Origin: UBA6522 sp963664945 | Lineage (GTDB): Bacteria; Pseudomonadota; Gammaproteobacteria; Steroidobacterales; Rariloculaceae | Length of the DNA stretch: 64,000 bases | Reading direction: 5' to 3' | Assembly: GCA_963664945.1 (NCBI GenBank) | Contig: OY761822.1 | Location: forward strand, 3,162,001-3,226,000 | Shown here: piece by piece, positions 37,977-46,730 of the stretch | Layout of the letters: every line of letters begins with the position of its first letter | How positions within the stretch are numbered: position 1 is the first letter of the stretch | Program-made: the position numbers and the translations under genes | The notes under the pieces: generated by a model | Told to the model about the DNA's origin: nothing | Databases searched by the model: none | What the model saw: only the letters and a program-made list of their open reading frames with translations

Positions 37977-38961
37977 CAATCGCAGATCTACGCCCGATCG
38001 GGGGTGGAACTGGACCGTTCCACGCTGGCGGGCTGGGTGGGCAAGGCGTCGTTTCACCTCATTCCGGTGGTGGATCGGCTCGCCTGGCACCTGAAGCGGT
38101 CCGATCATCTGTTCATGGACGAGACCCGGGCGCCGGTGCTGGACCCGGGCCGGGGCAAGACCAAGACGGGGTACATGTGGGCGCTGGCCCGCGACCGGCG
38201 GCCCTGGGCCGGTCCGGATCCGCCCGGCGCGGTGTTCTTCTACGCGCCCGGGCGCGGCGGATGCCACGCCGTGGGCTTTCTCGAGGGATTCGAAGGCAAG
38301 CTGCACGTGGACGGTTATGCCGGCTACAACGCGGTGGCGGTGCCCGGCAAGGGGGTGGTCCGCTGTTACTGTTGGAGCCACGCCAGGCGCAAGCTGTGCG
38401 AGATCCACGACAGCCACCGCTCCACGATCGCCGCCGAAGGGCTGCGGCGCATCGGCGAGATGTACGCCATCGAGAAGAAGATCCGGGGCGAGCCTCCCGA
38501 CGTCCGGCTGGCCGTGCGCCAGGCGCGAACCGCGCCGCTGGTCGAGGACTTCGGGGTGTGGCTGCGGAAGCAACGCGCCCGGGTCTCACCCAAGTCGCGC
38601 CTGGGCGAGAAGCTGGCCTACATCGCCAACCACTGGGACGGGCTGCGGGTGTTCCTCACCGACGGGCGGGTGGAGATGGACACAAACATCGTGGAAAACG
38701 CCATCAGGCCGCTGGCTCTGAATCGCAAGAATGCGCTGTTCGCCGGCCATGACGAAGGCGCCAAGGCCTGGGCCCGCATCGCTTCGTTGGTTGAAACGGC
38801 CAAGATGAACGGCGTGAACCCCCACGCCTACCTGAAGGCCACGCTCGAAGCCATTGCCGCCGGTCATCCGGCCTCGGACATCGATGCGCTGATGCCCTGG
38901 GCCTTTACACTAGCTTCAAGCTGAAATCCAGGTGGGGGAGTCGCCCCGCTTACCGATCGAC

Positions 38962-40152
38962 TCGATGAACCTGAAATCGGAGTGCGCGACGACGTTCACA
39001 AACGCGCCCGGCGTTTCCCGTCACCCGGTCCGGCCGCCTTGCGGCGGTCGTCCATTGGCGCGCCCGCACCAATTGCCCGGTCTGACGACGCAGGAATGGC
39101 TGATCGAGCAGCCACGCCGCCCGACAGGGCAGCGCGCCGAGCAACCCCGTGCGGCGGATCCGTTCCAATCGGGGCACTCGCCCCTCCGGGGTGTCAATCG
39201 GCGTCGGGTCCACGTCTACCGTGCGCATGATGTTCTCGCGCACCGCCTCGCGCCCGACGGCGGACAGATCGCACCACCGCGCCGTATTCGGGCGCGCGAG
39301 ACTGTTGACCGGCGGGTCGTGGAACAGCACGCCGGCGGCGCAGATTGCGTAGTTGCGGGCGAAGGCCGCGTTCGCCCCGGCGAAACGGTCCATCAGGCCG
39401 CGCGCTCGGTCGTCGCTCTGGCCCGCGAACGGCGGATCCGGGACCAACAGGGCCGCCAGCCCGTCCAATCCCTCGTGAACACGGACGACGCGCAGGTGAT
39501 CGCTACCCCCTCGGCGTAGCGCGACCGCCGTCCGCCGGCGCACTTCGAGTTCCTTGGCACCGCAGCGCACGTGGGCGGGCACATCGTCCGCCCGCGTGGC
39601 CAGCTCGTCCGCACCGAGCAGGCCCAGGAAGTGTCCCAGGAGTCCGCCCGGCAGCCGCGAGCGCTCGAACGGCGTGACCCTCACGCGCTCGCCGAACGCG
39701 GCCGGCCCTGACATCCTCGGCGAAGGACGACTCCAGGTACTGGCACTGCCGGCGCGCGTACACGCGCGCCGAGAAGGGTATCGGAGAAACGAGCCTGGAC
39801 GAGCCCGCGACTCATGTTGACAAGGCAAAACCGCCGAGAGAGCCGGAGCGGGACAGGGATTTGGATACGGGCGTGGATGCGGTCGAAAGGGTATAGCCCG
39901 CCGGGGAGCGGGAACCGGCCGTACCGGTCGAGAGGAAACAGGTCGTGATGGACCTGGAAAGAGAAAGGAGCCTGGCAGCGGGCGGGGCTGCGCACTGTCT
40001 GTCATGTGCGGCCTCACTTTGCCGCGCGCCACGAAGCGGGGCCTCGTCAGGTTCAATAAACGGGATCGGGGTGCCGCAATTCCGTTCATCGCCGTGGGGC
40101 CTGGTCAGTCCGGAGCGTCCTTTGGCCCCCGGGGCAATGCGGCCGCCCTTCG
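38962..40152 (-). other. Degraded or unrecognised coding region
   Basis: Minus-strand frame 39030-39720 reads like protein: GGLLGHFLGLLGADELATRA, AALLVPDPPFAGQSDD, AFARNYAICAAGVLFHDPPV, DVDPTPIDTPEGRVPRLERI. A different minus frame looks coding just upstream (ARRQCQYLESSFAEDV near 39720-39760), implying a frameshift. No start with a ribosome-binding site, no family recognised. The plus-strand frames look like shadows. It is the right flank of the IS66 copy 1 insertion. Confidence 0.35.
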
Positions 40153-40593
40153 TCAACCCGGTGTTTCGGAAGGGTTTTCGGGGAATTTCCCGATTTCCCT
40201 GATGGCGGGCCGATTCGGGACTGCCATCTCTGTCTGGCCGAACAACACGAGCCCGCATTCGGCGCATTCGTCCAACGGTCCAAGCGGACCGACAAAGCCT
40301 TTCAGAGCGCCACCGCACGTACAGCGTGCCGCTTTGCCAGCGGTGCGCTCGAGGGGCTCGGCTTTGGCCTCGTCCTGCAATCGGGCGAGGTGCCACCGGT
40401 ATCGAGGATCCAGCATGGGCGCGAGCAGTTTTCTCAGGTACTGCGCGCTCAACCACTGGATCAAGTCCGACCCACGCATCGTCTCCGCCCGGTCCGAACT
40501 GTGGGAGGCACGCGTTCTCGCCTGCTCCTCATCCATCCCCAAGCCTTCCACCAACGCCCGGATATAAGCCCATTGTCCAAGGGTCACTCGCAT
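40153..40593 (-). CDS. Hypothetical protein with C-terminal zinc ribbon
   Basis: 146 residues. N-terminal helical part (LGQWAYIRALVEGLGMDEEQ, LIQWLSAQYLRKLLAPMLDP) and a likely zinc ribbon CTCGGALKGF...CAECGLVLFGQ. Function unknown; such proteins occur in integrative elements. Faces away from the 25-bp palindrome at 40681. Confidence 0.6.
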   Translation of the reverse strand: MRVTLGQWAYIRALVEGLGMDEEQARTRASHSSDRAETMRGSDLIQWLSAQYLRKLLAPMLDPRYRWHLARLQDEAKAEPLERTAGKAARCTCGGALKGFVGPLGPLDECAECGLVLFGQTEMAVPNRPAIREIGKFPENPSETPG

Positions 40594-40680
40594 CGGATGC
40601 AGTCCTTCGGCCTCGATTCATCCGACCGCGTACTGTGCCGAATTTCCGCCAATATGTCGATTCGACGCGGTTGGGTCGAG

Positions 40681-40705
40681 TGTCAATTTCAAGTTGAAAT
40701 TGACA
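40681..40705. repeat. Perfect 25-bp palindrome
   Basis: Arms tgtcaatttcaa and ttgaaattgaca around one base. It covers the stop codon of the ORF at 40689-40919 and lies about 90 bp before the start of the gene at 40593. Could be an operator or a hairpin. Confidence 0.7.
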
Positions 40706-40919
40706 AGGAGTAGATGCGATGCCCACAGACGCCCGTGCCCTGGGTGTCCGATCGCTCCGATATCAGGTCCAGGTCGGAGGCCTCGCCGATCGGGCGAGGG
40801 GCATTCCAGGAGCGGAACCAGAATGTGCCGTCAGCGCGCCGATGAACGACGCTTCGCAATTCGCCCATGCGACAAACGAACGTGACGCCTTCGTCGTTCT
40901 CAACCGGGGCAGCCGGCAA
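40689..40919 (-). CDS. Hypothetical small protein
   Basis: 76 residues from a TTG at 40919; the frame is open to 40979 without ATG (GDTQRREIYSVNLPAAPVEN). Contains EGVTFVCRMGELRSVVHRRA and FWFRSWNAPRPIGEASDLDL. No family recognised. Directly downstream of, and in the same frame as, the membrane protein ending at 40980. Confidence 0.35.
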   Translation of the reverse strand: MPAAPVENDEGVTFVCRMGELRSVVHRRADGTFWFRSWNAPRPIGEASDLDLISERSDTQGTGVCGHRIYSLSIST

Positions 40920-40979
40920 GTTGACGGAATAAATCTCGCGTCGCTGCGTATCTCCATGCGTGCGAACGCCGGTCCACAG

Positions 40980-41390
40980 TCAGCCGTTTGCGTGCCGGCG
41001 GTTGAGGTGGTCGTGATTGTGAAGGAAACGGTCGCCGTCGCGCATCAGGTCTTCGTGCCGGTCCCGAACACGCATCCAGGCGAAGGATCCGCTATTGGTT
41101 GCGAAGTCAAAATTGTCCTGGCGGGACCGTTCCTCGCACATGGCGTGGAAGCATGACCAGTCGCTCTTGCGAAAGCCGAGCCAGAGCGCCTGGCCGAGAC
41201 TCGCAACGACAGTCCAGAGGAGCGCGAAGGCCCAGACACTGCCGATGAGGGGTGCCGGCACGGACAGCACCCGCATGACGGGCGTTGCAAGCAGTGCAAG
41301 GACGAGGCCCGCGAGGACCGGCACGCGCTCGCGACCGGTCACGGTTGTGCGGATGCGGTTGTCCGCGGTATTCATGGCGGGTTTCTCCAT
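40980..41390 (-). CDS. Hypothetical inner-membrane protein
   Basis: 136 residues with two hydrophobic segments, VLAGLVLALLATPVMRVLSV and LIGSVWAFALLWTVVASLGQ (about 25-75), followed by a soluble Asp/His-rich tail. Start MEKPAMNTADNRIRTTVTGR. No homology recognised. Possibly a small gene of an integrative element. Confidence 0.5.
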   Translation of the reverse strand: MEKPAMNTADNRIRTTVTGRERVPVLAGLVLALLATPVMRVLSVPAPLIGSVWAFALLWTVVASLGQALWLGFRKSDWSCFHAMCEERSRQDNFDFATNSGSFAWMRVRDRHEDLMRDGDRFLHNHDHLNRRHANG

Positions 41391-41444
41391 TGGGAAGGTG
41401 AGCGGTATGGCGGCGGGGCGAGCCTGGGGATGTCTCCGGAGCCT

Positions 41445-41809
41445 TTCCCGGATCCTCTGACGGATCGTGCGTCACTCGTGCATCCCGCCGAACTCCGGCT
41501 CCGGTCGCTGCCTCACGGGATGGGTGCGCAACGTCGAAACGCAAGCTTGGCCAGAGCGGGTGAATCTCCGCAACGCCCCGCTTCACGGGCAACGATGCGC
41601 CTTCGCCTCGCACGAGCCGGCGGGGCGAGAGCTTGATTGATTGCGCGGATTTCGTCCGCGCCCGCCGATACTGCATCGGATATCGACATTTCAGGACCGC
41701 TGTCACGCCAAGTTCGGGGCTGTTTACTGCTCGCCGTTTGCGCAAATTGGGGAAAAAACCGGTGATCGTACCCGAGTAGGGCTGAAGGTATTTTCGTAGT
41801 TAACGGGTA
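41445..41809. repeat. 365-bp dispersed repeat, copy 1
   Basis: About 90% identical to 47064-47428 and the same length. Starts ttcccggatcc and ends aacgggta in both. Here the right edge abuts an IS110-type transposase fragment. No clear ORF on the plus strand; a minus frame reading IPSALLG and SISDAV is open in both copies. Confidence 0.85.
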
Positions 41810-41814
41810 GCGGT

Positions 41815-42172
41815 TACGTTGGGTTGGACGTTCACAAGGACACCATCGCGGTGGCGATCGCGGTGCCGGGCCGGGAGGATCCGGTGTACCGGGGAAAGAT
41901 TCGCAATACGCGCCGGTCGCTGAAGCGGCTGATCGGGCGGTTGAGTCAGGATGGGGAGTTGCTGAGCTTTTGCTACGAGGTAGGCCCGTGCGGTTACGGC
42001 GTGTATCGGGAGGTTGTAGCATTCGGTCAACGAGTGCGCGGTGGTGGTGCCGAGCCTGATGCCGCGCAAGCCCGGTGATCGAGTGGAGACGGATCGGCGC
42101 GATGCGGTGGCGCTGGCACGGTTGCATCGTTCGGGGGATCTGACATCGGTTTGGGCGACCGGTGAGGAGAAC
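41815..42172 (+). pseudogene. IS110-family transposase fragment
   Basis: N-terminal RuvC-like half of an IS110 transposase: YVGLDVHKDTIAVAIAVPGR, LLSFCYEVGPCGYGVYREVV, then after a frameshift near 42040 VVPSLMPRKPGDRVETDRRD and AVALARLHRSGDLTSVWA. The rest of the protein is missing after 42172. It lacks its first few residues and joins directly to the 365-bp repeat. Confidence 0.85.
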
Positions 42173-42193
42173 CCTCGACCGTTCTATGAGGGT

Positions 42194-42213
42194 CCGGCCC
42201 CCTGGGGGGCCGG
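42194..42213. repeat. GC hairpin
   Basis: ccggccccc-tg-gggggccgg, perfect 9-bp arms, right after the IS110 fragment ends. No T-run. May mark the truncation point or act as a transcriptional stop. Confidence 0.5.
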
Positions 42214-42393
42214 TGAACCCGCGTTCTCAGAGTGAGGCAGGCAGCGCCGCGACGAAGTGAAGTCAGGTGGTAAACAGCCCACGGATATCAGCGTGATCCA
42301 CGGTCGCAATACGTCGCCCGCGCCCCAACCCCAATGCTTACAGCAAAGGATGAACAAGCCAAGTCTCGAGCAACTTGACAAGGTCAATCCATA

Positions 42394-42576
42394 TCAGAAC
42401 GTGTACTCGGCGCCAAGGTACACGGTGCGGCCGTAGGCGTCGGAATAGCGGGGGTCCCAGCCGACCTGGTGACCGGAACCCTCGTCTCGCAGCGACAGCG
42501 GCGGGGCTTCGTCGGTCAGGTTGTTGATTCCAAGCGTCAGTCCCAGCCGGTCGCCGAGCGCCGAGTAGACTAGAAC
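42394..42576 (-). pseudogene. TonB-dependent receptor, last ~60 residues
   Basis: Reads YSALGDRLGLTLGINNLTDE, then SGHQVGWDPRYSDAYGRTVY and ends LGAEYTF-stop, the last strands and terminal Phe of a TonB-dependent outer-membrane receptor. Nothing upstream continues it. A chromosomal gene tail stranded between mobile elements. The flanks 42214-42393 and 42577-42750 hold nothing I recognise. Confidence 0.75.
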
Positions 42577-42750
42577 GCTGCGAGAAACTTTTCAGAAGTG
42601 AATGCGAGAAAGCGTGCGCAATTCCTAGTGTCGCGGGATCCAGCGACGAAAAACCCAACGGCGTGTTGGCAGGGTCAACGGTTAAACGCGGTTAGAGGCG
42701 GTGAGTCGCGGTTAGAAAAGCGACACGCCGACGACGGCAGTCGTGTATCG

Positions 42751-43233
42751 TCAGCGCCCGCGCCAGGCGCCGGAGATGTAGTCGGCGATCTCGCCCTGAA
42801 TGTCGACCGCGTCCTCGTCGGAGACGCCGAGGAACGGCCGCGCCGGGATGTCGCCGAAGGGGATCGGCTTGCCGCTGCCGGTGGAGCCGAACGCACCCTT
42901 CCCGGCACCGAACTGATGTGTGGAGGCGTAAATGCGGTCGGAGCCGATCTCAACGTAGTCCCGTCCGGAGCGGTAGTTGAGCCCGCCGCGCAGGTAGCCG
43001 CGTTCGGTGAGCACCTTGTCGCGGTTGTGCTTCTTGCGCTTGAGGGTCGATTCCGAGAGCGGGGCCCAGGGCACGCCATCGGGCGATGACTGGGTGTCGA
43101 ACCGCTTGCGCGTGGTGCGCAGCAGCAGCTCCCCGATGCTTCTCGCGGCCGGCTGCATGTCGATGCCGGCGGCGATCGCGCGGCGGATATTCCGACGCGT
43201 CCGCTCGTCGTCCAGGTCGATCCGGATTCTCAT
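42751..43233 (-). CDS. Phage virion morphogenesis protein, second prophage fragment
   Basis: 160 residues: AAGIDMQPAARSIGELLLRT, SSPDGVPWAPLSESTLKRKK, GYLRGGLNYRSGRDYVEIGS and GKPIPFGDIPARPFLGVSDE. Same Mu gpG family as 15044-15535 but clearly diverged, so it belongs to a different phage. Intact. Confidence 0.9.
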   Translation of the reverse strand: MRIRIDLDDERTRRNIRRAIAAGIDMQPAARSIGELLLRTTRKRFDTQSSPDGVPWAPLSESTLKRKKHNRDKVLTERGYLRGGLNYRSGRDYVEIGSDRIYASTHQFGAGKGAFGSTGSGKPIPFGDIPARPFLGVSDEDAVDIQGEIADYISGAWRGR

Positions 43234-43260
43234 CGTTGGGCGACTCTCGGGCGGCGGCGT

Positions 43261-43614
43261 TCAGCCGACCGGCGGGCGGAAGCCGTCCGGCGGGACGCCT
43301 CCATACTCCGACCAATCCCACTCCGCAGACTCACTCCACAGCAAGTGATCGTCCCCTCGATCAATGGCATTCTGGGCTTCTCGGGCGGCCAGCCCGTGGG
43401 CCCGGGCGGCGTCCAAGCCTTCCCCGATCCAGACCGCCGCCATATCGGCCTTCCATTCTTCTGCGTTTGCGTGGAGCGGCGGCTTCCCGATAGCCAACCA
43501 CTTGGCGAGGGAAAGTCGCGCCAAGGGCGTGGTGCGGCGCCAGAACTCCTCGCGGGACACTTCTTCGCCGTCCATGGCCACTTCTCCGCCGTCAATGCAG
43601 TGCTTGGCCCACAT
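43261..43614 (-). CDS. Small acidic protein between MuF-ART and gpG, candidate immunity protein
   Basis: 117 residues, acidic, rich in Trp and Ala: VSREEFWRRTTPLARLSLAK, EWKADMAAVWIGEGLDAARA, DHLLWSESAEWDWSEYGGVP. No family recognised. It starts 5 bp after the stop of the MuF protein with an ADP-ribosyltransferase-like tail; genes in this position in MuF and polymorphic toxin loci often encode immunity proteins. The role is inference from position only. Confidence 0.5.
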   Translation of the reverse strand: MWAKHCIDGGEVAMDGEEVSREEFWRRTTPLARLSLAKWLAIGKPPLHANAEEWKADMAAVWIGEGLDAARAHGLAAREAQNAIDRGDDHLLWSESAEWDWSEYGGVPPDGFRPPVG

Positions 43615-43619
43615 GCGAG

Positions 43620-45089
43620 TTATGGTACCTCATGCAGCTCGATCTCGTAGCGTGTCCGCCCGTCGCGCAGCACGGTTTCGTCACGGCTCGCGACGCGGAA
43701 CCGCGAGTAGGGGTCCCAAAGGACCTCGCGCTCCGCCGGGGAGGCGGACAGCGCCGCGATGTGCTTTCCGCCCGTCCCGGCGAGGGTGAAATGCACGCCG
43801 GCGAAACCGCCGAACCGGTTCGCGACGCCCTCGTCGAACGAGCTGCCCAGAAAATCATTGAACGAGACCGTCTCGCCAGGGCGGAACCGGTCCAGGTGCG
43901 GAATGGACTCGACACCGCGGTACAGGGCGCCGGGCGGCCGCCGGGGCAGCTTGGCCAGCGCGTCGCGGAGGGTCAGCGCGAACGCGACATGCCTATCCGC
44001 CGGCATGATGCCGCGCCCGCCTTCGGGCGGCATCATCTTTCGCAGAGGAGGCTGGAGGGTGCCGTGGCCCGGGCTGGTGGTCCAATGGCGCACGGCGATC
44101 AACTCGACCGCCGTCAGTTCCGGCGCGAAACGGTGCGTCGGCGCCGCGGCGTCCAGCAAAGACAGCCGCAGGTGGTCGTCAAGGCTGTTCCGCCACGCCG
44201 CCTGATGCGCCCGCTGCGCGACGGTCCGCCCGGGCGCGTACGCCCACCCCGGGTCGACACCCGCCGGCAGGTCCAGGATACGCCCGTCGCGGGTCGTCAC
44301 CAGGCGCTTGTCGAGCGCCGGCGCCTGGTCAGGCCCGTCCTTGCCGAGGCGCCGCATGTCCCGATCGCTCAGCGCCTCGACGTGGCACTTGCAGCCCCAT
44401 CCGTTGGGCGGGTAGTTGGTGCGCCACCACGGGTCGTCGTGCCGCAGCACCAGGTTGTGCCAAGCCAGGTGATCGGCTCGCGGCTCCTTTGAGATGTGCG
44501 AATGCCGGTACCGCCAGTACGGGTGGGTCGAGCTCATCTCGGTCATCTGCTCGAACCGCCCCGCCGCGTAGGAGGCGCGCAGGTTGGTGTCGTAGATGAC
44601 GCGAGTTCTCCAGTTGCGACCGCCCTTATACGACCAGCCGCGCGTTTCGACGATGCCGTCGAACCGCTTGCGGAACGCGGCCAGCGTCTCCCCGTCGGCG
44701 ATGGCGGCGTCCACGGCACCGCGCAGGTCCAGCAGCAACTCGCCCTTGGTGGCGCCGGCGACGACAAAAGCCTTGTCGTGCTCCTCTTGCCAGATATCCG
44801 TCCAGGATTGTGTGGTGAGGTTCAACTTCCGGCGGAAGAAAGCGATCTGGCGATCGAACGGGAGGCGCGCGCCCTGATCGATCGCGAGCGAGACGGCGCC
44901 CTCGCCAAGGCTGGCGCCGCTGTCGTACCGGCCCGCCAGACGCGCCCAAGCCAGGCTGAGGCCGAGCGCCTCGGCCACCGGTCGGGTGTCAAGCACCGCC
45001 GGCGGCGCTGTCGAGCCAGTCGACGAAGGCGGCGAGGGATTCGGCGTCGGCGAGTCCCTCGCGGACGTCGTCGATCCAAGCGCGGTCAA
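43620..45089 (-). CDS. MuF head protein with C-terminal ADP-ribosyltransferase-like domain
   Basis: 489 codons; the first ~30 overlap the upstream gene out of frame, and real coding begins near VAEALGLSLAWARLAGRYD. MuF part: FFRRKLNLTTQSWTDIWQEE, NWRTRVIYDTNLRASYAAGR, YPPNGWGCKCHVEALSDRDM. C-terminal ~130 residues: ALYRGVESIPHLDRFRPGET (Arg), VSFNDFLGSSFDEGVAN (S-x-S-like) and SPAEREVLWDPYSRFRV (E-x-E), the order R-STS-ExE of Alt/VIP2-type ADP-ribosyltransferases. A head-delivered effector is plausible. The portal upstream is lost except perhaps for its tail. Confidence 0.8.
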   Translation of the reverse strand: MTALGSTTSARDSPTPNPSPPSSTGSTAPPAVLDTRPVAEALGLSLAWARLAGRYDSGASLGEGAVSLAIDQGARLPFDRQIAFFRRKLNLTTQSWTDIWQEEHDKAFVVAGATKGELLLDLRGAVDAAIADGETLAAFRKRFDGIVETRGWSYKGGRNWRTRVIYDTNLRASYAAGRFEQMTEMSSTHPYWRYRHSHISKEPRADHLAWHNLVLRHDDPWWRTNYPPNGWGCKCHVEALSDRDMRRLGKDGPDQAPALDKRLVTTRDGRILDLPAGVDPGWAYAPGRTVAQRAHQAAWRNSLDDHLRLSLLDAAAPTHRFAPELTAVELIAVRHWTTSPGHGTLQPPLRKMMPPEGGRGIMPADRHVAFALTLRDALAKLPRRPPGALYRGVESIPHLDRFRPGETVSFNDFLGSSFDEGVANRFGGFAGVHFTLAGTGGKHIAALSASPAEREVLWDPYSRFRVASRDETVLRDGRTRYEIELHEVP

Positions 45090-45507
45090 TCTCGGGCCCC
45101 GTCAGGCGCGCGGCGTCATCGAGCATGGGATAGCGAACGGAGCCGAACGCCCACAGGAATCGCTCCTCGCGCCGTTCCAGTATGCCGCGCTCGACGAGGC
45201 TCGCGAGCGCCCGCTCGCGAATCGTGGCCGCGTCCTCGGTCGACAGCACGCGGATCCAGCTTTGCGTGTCCATCGTATCCATTCGCGAGGCGATCCTGGC
45301 AAGAACCGTGTCGAGCATCGGATGGCCGGTCGGATCCGCGGTAACGACAACCAGGGTTTCGGGGTCAGTGTCGATGCGGTAGGCAAACGCCAGATCCATC
45401 AGTACCGCCCCGGCAAGCGCGCATTCGAAGGCGTGTTGTCGCATCGGCAGGAAGGCGCCCTCTTCGTCGCCGAGCAGCAGCAGAATCTGTTCGGTGAATG
45501 TCAGCAT
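44989..45507 (-). CDS. GPP34-domain protein, C-terminus replaced
   Basis: 172 residues from MLTFTEQILLLLGDEEGAFL. The N-terminal ~125 are GPP34/GOLPH3-like (AFECALAGAVLMDLAFAYRI, MLDTVLARIASR, RFLWAFGSVRYPMLDD), a phosphoinositide-binding fold also found in bacteria. The usual C-terminal IPDPRD helix region is absent; instead EIDRAWIDDVREGLADAESL and AAFVDWLDSAAGGA resemble the end of a Mu portal, whose continuation appears in the MuF frame. Probably a joint between a host gene and a prophage remnant. Confidence 0.55.
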   Translation of the reverse strand: MLTFTEQILLLLGDEEGAFLPMRQHAFECALAGAVLMDLAFAYRIDTDPETLVVVTADPTGHPMLDTVLARIASRMDTMDTQSWIRVLSTEDAATIRERALASLVERGILERREERFLWAFGSVRYPMLDDAARLTGPEIDRAWIDDVREGLADAESLAAFVDWLDSAAGGA

Positions 45508-45649
45508 GCTTGTCTGCGGGCGGTTCAAAACCCGGGTCGTCACCGCGCCAAGGCGGTGAACCCTTCCCCCTTCGCGTTGCCGAACGGCCGAATTGCGCGG
45601 TCAACCGGCATCACGGATGCGGTCGCGCAACCGCCATGGAGCGCCGCGT

Positions 45650-46531
45650 TCACTCGCCGATCCCGCGCCTGAATGCGAGGACCAGCGTCCAGTTTCTCCC
45701 GCCGCTGAACGCATTGGTGTTCGTGAAGGCGGGGTCGATCCCGTGCATCGGGTGGGTCTCGTAGGTGCCCGCGTCCTCGAAATCTCCGGTCGCCGACCGG
45801 GTCAGCCTCAATCCCAACGACGTTCTGCGGCTCAGCGCATAGTCGGCCCCGGCGTGCAGGCGCCAGACAAACGCCGTGTCGTTCAGGTCTTCGTCCTGCT
45901 CGCTGTTATAAAAGGAGAGCGGCGGGTCGTGGACCTCGGCCGCGGCGGACACGTTGCGGTAGTCGGTGGCGAACCGCACGCCCGCCATTTCCATGGACGC
46001 CTGTCCGAGCCCGGCGCCGACATAAGGCGTGATCGCGCCCCATGCGCCGGGGAAGTCGTAGTAAGCGTCCAGGATAACGGAACGGACGCGCCGGCGGTCG
46101 ATCGTGCCGCGTCCGTTGGAGGCGATCTGGCCGCCGGCTCGCGGCTGAATGGACGCGCGGTCGTGGTACGCGATGCCCGTGAACATCTGACGGGTGTCGT
46201 TCGTCCGCTGCGCGACCGCCAACTCAAGCCGGGTTCGCCCAAAGAACCGACCGAGGGACAGTTCGAACGCGGTGCCGCTGTCCAGGGCGATGTCATAGCG
46301 CCAGCGGTAACCGGGAACGGCAGGGACCGGTTCTTCGTCGAAACAGGCGGCGTCCGGGTAGCAGAACGCATCCCGGTTCCAGCCTTCCTGTTTCAGGCCG
46401 GAGCCCCAAACTGCGCCCAGGCCGGCGCCCAGATACCACCCGGATCGCGCCAACGCTTCGTCCGCCGCCGTGGCCGCAGAGCCTGTCACGAGGAGAACCA
46501 CGATGGCCCAAATCGTCCGCATCACACGCAT
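45650..46531 (-). CDS. Outer-membrane beta-barrel protein
   Basis: 293 residues. Signal peptide MRTIWAIVVLLVTGSAATAA, cleaved before DEALARSGWYLGAGLGAVWG. Alternating strands with Gly/aromatic pattern (VRSVILDAYYDFPGAWGAIT, PYVGAGLGQASMEMAGVRF, TSLGLRLTRSA) as in OmpA/OmpW/opacity-type 8-strand barrels; ends NWTLVLAFRRGIGE. An unusual CYPDAACFDE loop near the N-terminus may form a disulfide. Function not specific. The flank 46532-46730 has no supported gene. Confidence 0.75.
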   Translation of the reverse strand: MRVMRTIWAIVVLLVTGSAATAADEALARSGWYLGAGLGAVWGSGLKQEGWNRDAFCYPDAACFDEEPVPAVPGYRWRYDIALDSGTAFELSLGRFFGRTRLELAVAQRTNDTRQMFTGIAYHDRASIQPRAGGQIASNGRGTIDRRRVRSVILDAYYDFPGAWGAITPYVGAGLGQASMEMAGVRFATDYRNVSAAAEVHDPPLSFYNSEQDEDLNDTAFVWRLHAGADYALSRRTSLGLRLTRSATGDFEDAGTYETHPMHGIDPAFTNTNAFSGGRNWTLVLAFRRGIGE

Positions 46532-46730
46532 CGAGTCTTCGTCCCGCCGACCATTACCCTCACCGGTAACAACGCCGGCATCCTACCATCGCACCGCCGT
46601 CCAGGGCATCGACTGGGACTGGTAGAAGGCAATGTGCAGTTTGGATTTCGGTTTCCGTGGCGAGAAGCACTCGGTGCATCCCCGGCAGCGATCGGGTTCG
46701 CGGTTCATTCACGCTCGGCACTCGAAGCGC

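Larger units (their letters stand above)
33898..38924 (+). pseudogene. tnpC: IS66 transposase TnpC, copy 1, interrupted by RIT-1
   Basis: N-terminal part 33898-34545 (coiled-coil LKREQTDNKELRAENELLLD, DUF-type region EVEEAVAAAGGASASPGRRR, zinc-finger CPCGCGEMIR...CRTCEQG) stops at KYADHLPLYR. C-terminal part 37971-38924 resumes YRQSQIYARSGVELDRSTLA and holds the DDE residues in HLFMDETRAPVLDPG, LHVDGYAGYNAV and NIVENAIRPLALNRKNALFA. Joined at the duplicated tatcgc the two give about 532 residues, full length for IS66, so RIT insertion is the only lesion seen. Confidence 0.9.
32979..38953 (+). mobile_element. IS66-family element, copy 1, split by a RIT element
   Basis: Starts gtaagcg and ends cgcttac; the 8-bp direct repeat cgatcgac flanks it (32971-32978 and 38954-38961), so the insertion is well defined. 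Without the 3,425-bp RIT it would be 2,550 bp, a normal IS66. It carries tnpA, tnpB and a tnpC divided at codon LYR|Q. It inserted into an unrecognised sequence: a short minus-strand frame on the left (LGQLRECEVRTLGRRGIGAA, 32804-32978) continues in phase into 38962 onward. Confidence 0.92.

Noticed and set aside
38932..39519. 195-codon plus-strand ORF after IS66 copy 1
   Set aside because: Arg/Pro-rich, starts inside the IS66 terminal repeat; the minus frame looks more like protein.
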